DNA from: an uncultured Opitutia bacterium
GTDB lineage: Bacteria > Verrucomicrobiota > Verrucomicrobiia > Opitutales > Opitutaceae
Direction of reading: 5' to 3'
Assembly (NCBI GenBank): GCA_903862955.1
Contig: CAIPAH010000030.1
Location: 164,748 to 228,747, forward strand
DNA: 64,000 nucleotides
Shown here: piece by piece, positions 61,078-64,000 of the stretch
Layout of the letters: each line of letters starts with the position of its first letter
Position numbering within the stretch: the stretch's first letter is position 1
Translations under genes and position numbers: made by a program
Notes under the pieces: generated by a model
What the model was told of the DNA's origin: nothing
Databases searched by the model: none
Seen by the model: the letters and a program-made list of their open reading frames with translations, nothing else

Positions 61078-61978
61078 GGGGTTGACGTTGGGCAGCCTTA
61101 GCCTTGACGACGGTGGAAGCCTGCCCGCCGTAGGCTTGGCGAAGGTGGGCCTCCGCGATGAACGTGTTGGCCTTGAGGGCCTCGTCGTGCACCTCGTTGA
61201 ACGACGGGATGCGATCGTCCCACTCCAGCAGCGTGGCCGTCACGCCGCAGAGGCGCGTGGCGTGGGCGTAGAGCTGCCACACCGGGTCCAGCACGGGATG
61301 GTCGTGGGTATCGAGAATGTATTTTTCGAACTTGGTGTGCCCCGCGATGTGCATCTGCCCAACGCGGTGGTGCGGGACGCCGTTGAGGTAATCGTAGGGG
61401 TTGAAAGCGTGGTTCTTCGACGAGACGTAGATGTTGTTCACGTCGAGGAGAATTCCGCAGTCGGCGCGCTCCACGACCTCGGTGAGGAATTCCCATTCCG
61501 TCATCTCGGACGCGTGGAACTCCGCGTAGCTGCTGACGTTTTCCACGCAGATCGGCACCTCGAGGTAGTCGCGGACCTGGCGGATCTTTTCCGCGGTGCG
61601 CTTCGCCGCCGCGTGCGTGTAGGGCATCGGCAGCAGGTCGTGCGTGTAGGTGCCGTCGACGCTGCCCCAGCAGAGGTGATCGGAAATCCATGGCGTCTTC
61701 GTGCGTTTCACCAGCGCCTTGAGTCGCTTCAGGTGCTCGCGGTCGGGCTTGTCCGCCGATCCGAAATACAGCGACACGCCGTGCTGCACGACGCGGTATT
61801 GTTCGAGGATGCGGTCTAGCACTTCGAGCGGCCGTCCGCCGCCACACATGAAATTCTCCGAGATGATCTCGAACCAGTCGACGACGGGCTTCCGCTCCAG
61901 GATGTGCGCGTAATGCGGCACCCGCAGGCCGATGCCGATGCCGTAGTCGGTGCGGCCATTGAACGCGTTGGCGGGCAT
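61052..61978 (-). CDS. DUF692 multinuclear non-haem iron oxygenase (MNIO; HvfB/BufB-like)
   Basis: 308 residues, TIM barrel of the MbnB/TglH/HvfB group. Likely iron ligands lie in ISDHLCW, CVENVSSY, LLDVNNIYV, HIAGH and DTHDHPV. Such enzymes modify Cys in ribosomal peptides (oxazolone-thioamide, thiooxazole or beta-carbon excision). The C-terminus (from residue 276, HLRQAYGGQAS onward) is encoded by a 30-base dispersed repeat followed by a basic tail that overlaps the DUF2063 start, so the native end was probably shorter. The gene follows the precursor gene after a terminator. Confidence 0.92.
   Translation of the reverse strand: MPANAFNGRTDYGIGIGLRVPHYAHILERKPVVDWFEIISENFMCGGGRPLEVLDRILEQYRVVQHGVSLYFGSADKPDREHLKRLKALVKRTKTPWISDHLCWGSVDGTYTHDLLPMPYTHAAAKRTAEKIRQVRDYLEVPICVENVSSYAEFHASEMTEWEFLTEVVERADCGILLDVNNIYVSSKNHAFNPYDYLNGVPHHRVGQMHIAGHTKFEKYILDTHDHPVLDPVWQLYAHATRLCGVTATLLEWDDRIPSFNEVHDEALKANTFIAEAHLRQAYGGQASTVVKAKAAQRQPRARRARAS
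61120..61149. repeat. 30-base dispersed repeat at the 3' end of the MNIO gene
   Basis: Matches the copy at 52228-52257 at 28 of 30 bases but is read in a different frame relative to the repeat, encoding HLRQAYGGQA. It sits at the C-terminus, where extra residues are easily tolerated. Confidence 0.75.
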
Positions 61979-62020
61979 GAACGGAGGCTAGGCGGGGCGG
62001 GTGTGGGCGGGCGAGCGGCG

Positions 62021-62056
62021 AAAAAAAACGCGGCCGACGACGAGCGCCGGCCGCGT
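62021..62056 (-). terminator. Intrinsic terminator between RiPP precursor and modifying genes
   Basis: On the minus strand a GC-rich stem (62048-62055 with 62029-62036) with an 11-base loop is followed by eight T. It lies 14 bases after the precursor stop and 43 bases before the MNIO start. Confidence 0.92.
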
Positions 62057-62069
62057 GAGGGGGATAAAC

Positions 62070-62375
62070 TTACTTCTTGGCCTCGTCGGCCGGCATGTCC
62101 TTCGCGGAGCAGCCGCCCTTGCCCTTGCAGTCGTTCTTGCCCTTGCAGTCATGGTCAGCCGTCTTGCAGCCGCCCTTGCCCTTGCAGTCGTTGTGGCCCT
62201 TGCAGGCGGCCTTGCCGTTGCAGCCATCCTTGCCCTTACAGGAGCTCTTGTCCTTGGAGTCGTCCTTCGCCGCCGGCGTACCGGCGTCCGCCGCGTGGGC
62301 GCGGACGGCGAGTGAACCAGCATAGAGACCGGCCATGGCGGCCGCCGTGACGATGAGACGGGTCGATTTATTCAT
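62070..62375 (-). CDS. Cys-rich secreted peptide precursor (HvfA/bufferin-like)
   Basis: 101 residues. A Sec signal peptide (1-28, RAHA) is followed by an Ala/Asp linker and eight cysteines at 46, 52, 58, 64, 70, 77, 83 and 89: CX5C spacing throughout except one CX6C. The units read CKGKDG, CNGKAA, CKGHND, CKGKGG. Known HvfA and bufferin precursors have Cys-rich EGKCG-type repeats that the MNIO converts to metal-binding heterocycles and that protect against or sequester copper. Here the Lys-Gly-Lys-x-Gly context differs, so it would be a variant subfamily. The gene is first in the MNIO operon. Confidence 0.85.
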   Translation of the reverse strand: MNKSTRLIVTAAAMAGLYAGSLAVRAHAADAGTPAAKDDSKDKSSCKGKDGCNGKAACKGHNDCKGKGGCKTADHDCKGKNDCKGKGGCSAKDMPADEAKK

Positions 62376-62568
62376 ATCTGAACTGTGTTTTGGGTTGTTT
62401 GACCACCCCGGGTGCCGGCCACTGGGCCGGTTAAGGATGATCAGGAATAGGAGTAACTACGGGCGGCGATATTCCCCGGATTCAAAAATCGCGCAATGGA
62501 ATACACTCTCCGGCCAGCCCGCTCACCCAATTGTAACTTGCTGGCGCTATTCCGGGGTCGAACGCGCC

Positions 62569-63540
62569 TCAAATCACCCGATCCGTCATCGCCCTGCCCT
62601 GGGTAAACGCAGTGAGATTACCCAGAAAGTGCCGCACAATCGCCTCATCCTGGTCCGCGCGTCCCCCGGCGGTGTGGGACGTCACATAGCAGTGCGGCGC
62701 CTTCCATAGCGGGTGTTCCGGCGGGAGCGGCTCGGGATCAAATACATCGAGATACGCCGCTCCCAACCGCCCCGAGTTCAGCGCCTCGAGCAGCGCCGCC
62801 TGGTCCACGGTCGTGCCGCGGCCCACGTTGTAAAACCTCGCGCCGGGCTTGAAACACGCGAGCCGGCGGGCGTTCACGTAGTTTCGCGTGGCCGCATTGT
62901 CTGGCAGGATGTTCACCACGTGGTCCGCCAGCGGCAGGATCGCGCTGATCTTTTCCTCGGGAATGATGTGCACGCCCGCCTCGCTGCGCACCGAGCGGCG
63001 CACCGCGTAAATCTTCATGCCGAACGGCGCCAGCAGCTCCGCCAGCCTCCGGCCAATCGCGCCAAATCCGAGCAGCACCACCGTCTGTCCGGTGAGCAGG
63101 CGCGAGTCGTAGCGACGTTCCGTGTAATGCCAGGACTGGTCCGTCAATTGGTCGCGATGTGACGCCAGCAACTGCCGCCCGAGGGCCAGCATCATCGCCA
63201 GCACGTGCTGCGCGCACGGATCCGCAAATACGCCCGATGCCGTCGTGAACGCCGACCCGCGCGCCCGAAATGCTTCGCGAAATTCCGGCGTGTCGTAGCG
63301 CGTGTAGCCCGCTGTCGTCACCTCGACCCAGCGGAGCTTCGTGCAGCGCAGGCACTCCGCCGCATCGGGCTGGCCAAAGGCGATGTCCGCCTGCGCCATC
63401 GCCGGGTCCGCCGCGCCCGCCGTCAGCACATTCGCCGACGCCTGCGTGGAAAAAATCAGCCGGTGCCCGCGCGTGCCCTCGGTGAGCTGCCGCGTGACGG
63501 CGTTGTTGAACTTCGCATTGCTCCAGATCGTGAGGCTCAT
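62569..63540 (-). CDS. D-2-hydroxyacid dehydrogenase family protein
   Basis: 323 residues. The Rossmann motif GFGAIGRR (158-165) and catalytic residues Arg241 (NVGRGTTVD), Glu270 (FDPEPLP) and His289 (TSHTAGG) are complete. The N-terminal substrate domain is diverged. Enzymes of this group reduce 2-keto acids such as glyoxylate or hydroxypyruvate with NAD(P)H. The start overlaps the stop of the next gene upstream by ATGA, so it is in an operon with the putative glycosidase. Confidence 0.88.
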   Translation of the reverse strand: MSLTIWSNAKFNNAVTRQLTEGTRGHRLIFSTQASANVLTAGAADPAMAQADIAFGQPDAAECLRCTKLRWVEVTTAGYTRYDTPEFREAFRARGSAFTTASGVFADPCAQHVLAMMLALGRQLLASHRDQLTDQSWHYTERRYDSRLLTGQTVVLLGFGAIGRRLAELLAPFGMKIYAVRRSVRSEAGVHIIPEEKISAILPLADHVVNILPDNAATRNYVNARRLACFKPGARFYNVGRGTTVDQAALLEALNSGRLGAAYLDVFDPEPLPPEHPLWKAPHCYVTSHTAGGRADQDEAIVRHFLGNLTAFTQGRAMTDRVI

Positions 63541-63998
63541 GGGGAATAGCCGCGCAGTGCCGGCAGGCGGGCGTTGAGGTCGGCCAATAATTCCGTGTGC
63601 TCGCGCGCCTCGGTATCGTCAGGATGAACCAACCCGCGCGCAAACGGCGGCTGTTCACCCGCGCCGTCCCGCCAATGGCTCCAGGCGTAGCCGACCACCG
63701 CCGGATTCCTCGCAGCCCGCTCGAGCGCCGTCCGTCCGCGGCGCAGCATGCGCTCCACCGCCGTCAGGCCCCGCGCGCGCCGCGCGCCGGGCGCACCGAA
63801 AAACCGCGTGTCCACCCAGGTGAAATCCCCCGCCAAGGCCGGTCCCGCCGGTACCTGCGCGAGCTCGTCCAAGTCGATCCACGGCACGTCCACCGCCGGC
63901 GACGCGCATTGCGAAAGCACCGCCGCGCCCGCCGGCACCCCGAACCGGCAGCCGAGCACGAGGTGATGCGGATCGTGCGCCCGGATCGCCGCCGCCGT
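63537..63998 (-). CDS. Probable glycoside hydrolase, C-terminal part (cut by window edge)
   Basis: About 153 residues in frame to the window edge with no start of their own; a GTG at 63959 is internal. The segment AIRAHDPHHLVLGCRFG and the later NPAVVGYAWSHWRDG and ARGLVHPDDTEAREHTELL are typical of the C-terminal half of TIM-barrel glycoside hydrolases such as the GH5/GH42/agarase-like groups, where a Glu or Asp before WVDTRFF-like wording would be the nucleophile. The exact family cannot be assigned from this part. Confidence 0.55.
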   Translation of the reverse strand, partial: TAAAIRAHDPHHLVLGCRFGVPAGAAVLSQCASPAVDVPWIDLDELAQVPAGPALAGDFTWVDTRFFGAPGARRARGLTAVERMLRRGRTALERAARNPAVVGYAWSHWRDGAGEQPPFARGLVHPDDTEAREHTELLADLNARLPALRGYSP

Positions 63999-64000
63999 CA

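Noticed and set aside
61052..62375. Methanobactin locus
   Set aside because: There is an MNIO and a partner, but no MbnA-like short precursor, TonB transporter or aminotransferase next to them; DoxX and the multi-Cys secreted precursor point to the HvfA/bufferin type.

Overview
The window is high-GC DNA with dense, mostly translationally coupled operons, weak or absent Shine-Dalgarno sites, a large SusC-less TonB-dependent receptor and a plant-polysaccharide locus. The gene mix (GH127, GH51, GH78, PmoA-like protein, TPR/TMTC-like membrane protein, multihaem cytochrome, split IcmF-type mutase) fits Verrucomicrobiota, most likely Opitutaceae. That is an inference from gene content; no rRNA or tRNA is present to confirm it. 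No stretch longer than 300 bases is without a gene.

Layout. (1) 1-17.2 kb, minus strand: one long transcription unit for pectin side-chain use (arabinan and rhamnose). It reads, in order of transcription: secreted helical protein, Asp-box propeller, alpha-L-rhamnosidase, PmoA-like protein, Tat-exported aminotransferase, second propeller, second secreted helical protein, GH51 and GH127 arabinofuranosidases, M28 peptidase, peptidase-E-like protein and a truncated MacB-type permease. Divergent from it lie a TIM-barrel isomerase, a LacI regulator and a TonB receptor (17.2-22.7 kb), with TGAAA/TTTCA palindromes in front of the isomerase and the LacI gene. (2) 22.7-27.4 kb: DUF2062 protein, membrane octahaem cytochrome, TMTC-like TPR membrane protein. 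(3) 27.6-31.2 kb: complete prpB-prpC-prpD methylcitrate cycle. (4) 31.2-39.8 kb: HDOD protein, TetR/SDR pair with matching operators, papain-like peptidase, VOC protein, lipoprotein, AsnRS, MFS transporter, acyl-CoA dehydrogenase. (5) 40.0-47.9 kb: branched/odd-chain acyl-CoA operon with a split IcmF-type B12 mutase, acyl-CoA carboxylase beta subunit, AtuA-like pair and enoyl-CoA hydratase; its propionyl-CoA would feed the methylcitrate cycle. (6) 48-57.8 kb: S24/S26-like lipoprotein, two-component pair, DUF4177 repeat protein, esterase, RsuA-type pseudouridine synthase, YhbY protein, amidohydrolase, GYF-domain membrane protein. (7) 57.8-62.4 kb, minus strand: a bufferin/HvfA-type RiPP locus: Cys-rich precursor, MNIO enzyme (DUF692), DUF2063 partner, DoxX protein and DUF255 thioredoxin-like protein. 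(8) The right end holds a D-2-hydroxyacid dehydrogenase and the 3' part of a probable glycoside hydrolase.

Two things stand out. First, REP/REPIN-like palindromic elements sit in frame inside conserved enzyme genes (IcmF GTPase subunit, carboxylase beta subunit, AtuA), always in places that look like linkers, and other inverted repeats provide stop and start codons in the same operon. Shorter repeat families also lie inside prpD, the DUF4177 protein and the MNIO gene. This resembles the in-frame palindromic elements of Rickettsia. Second, the RiPP locus has a precursor with a regular Cys-X5-Cys array instead of the usual EGKCG-type repeats, and a strong terminator between precursor and modifying enzymes.
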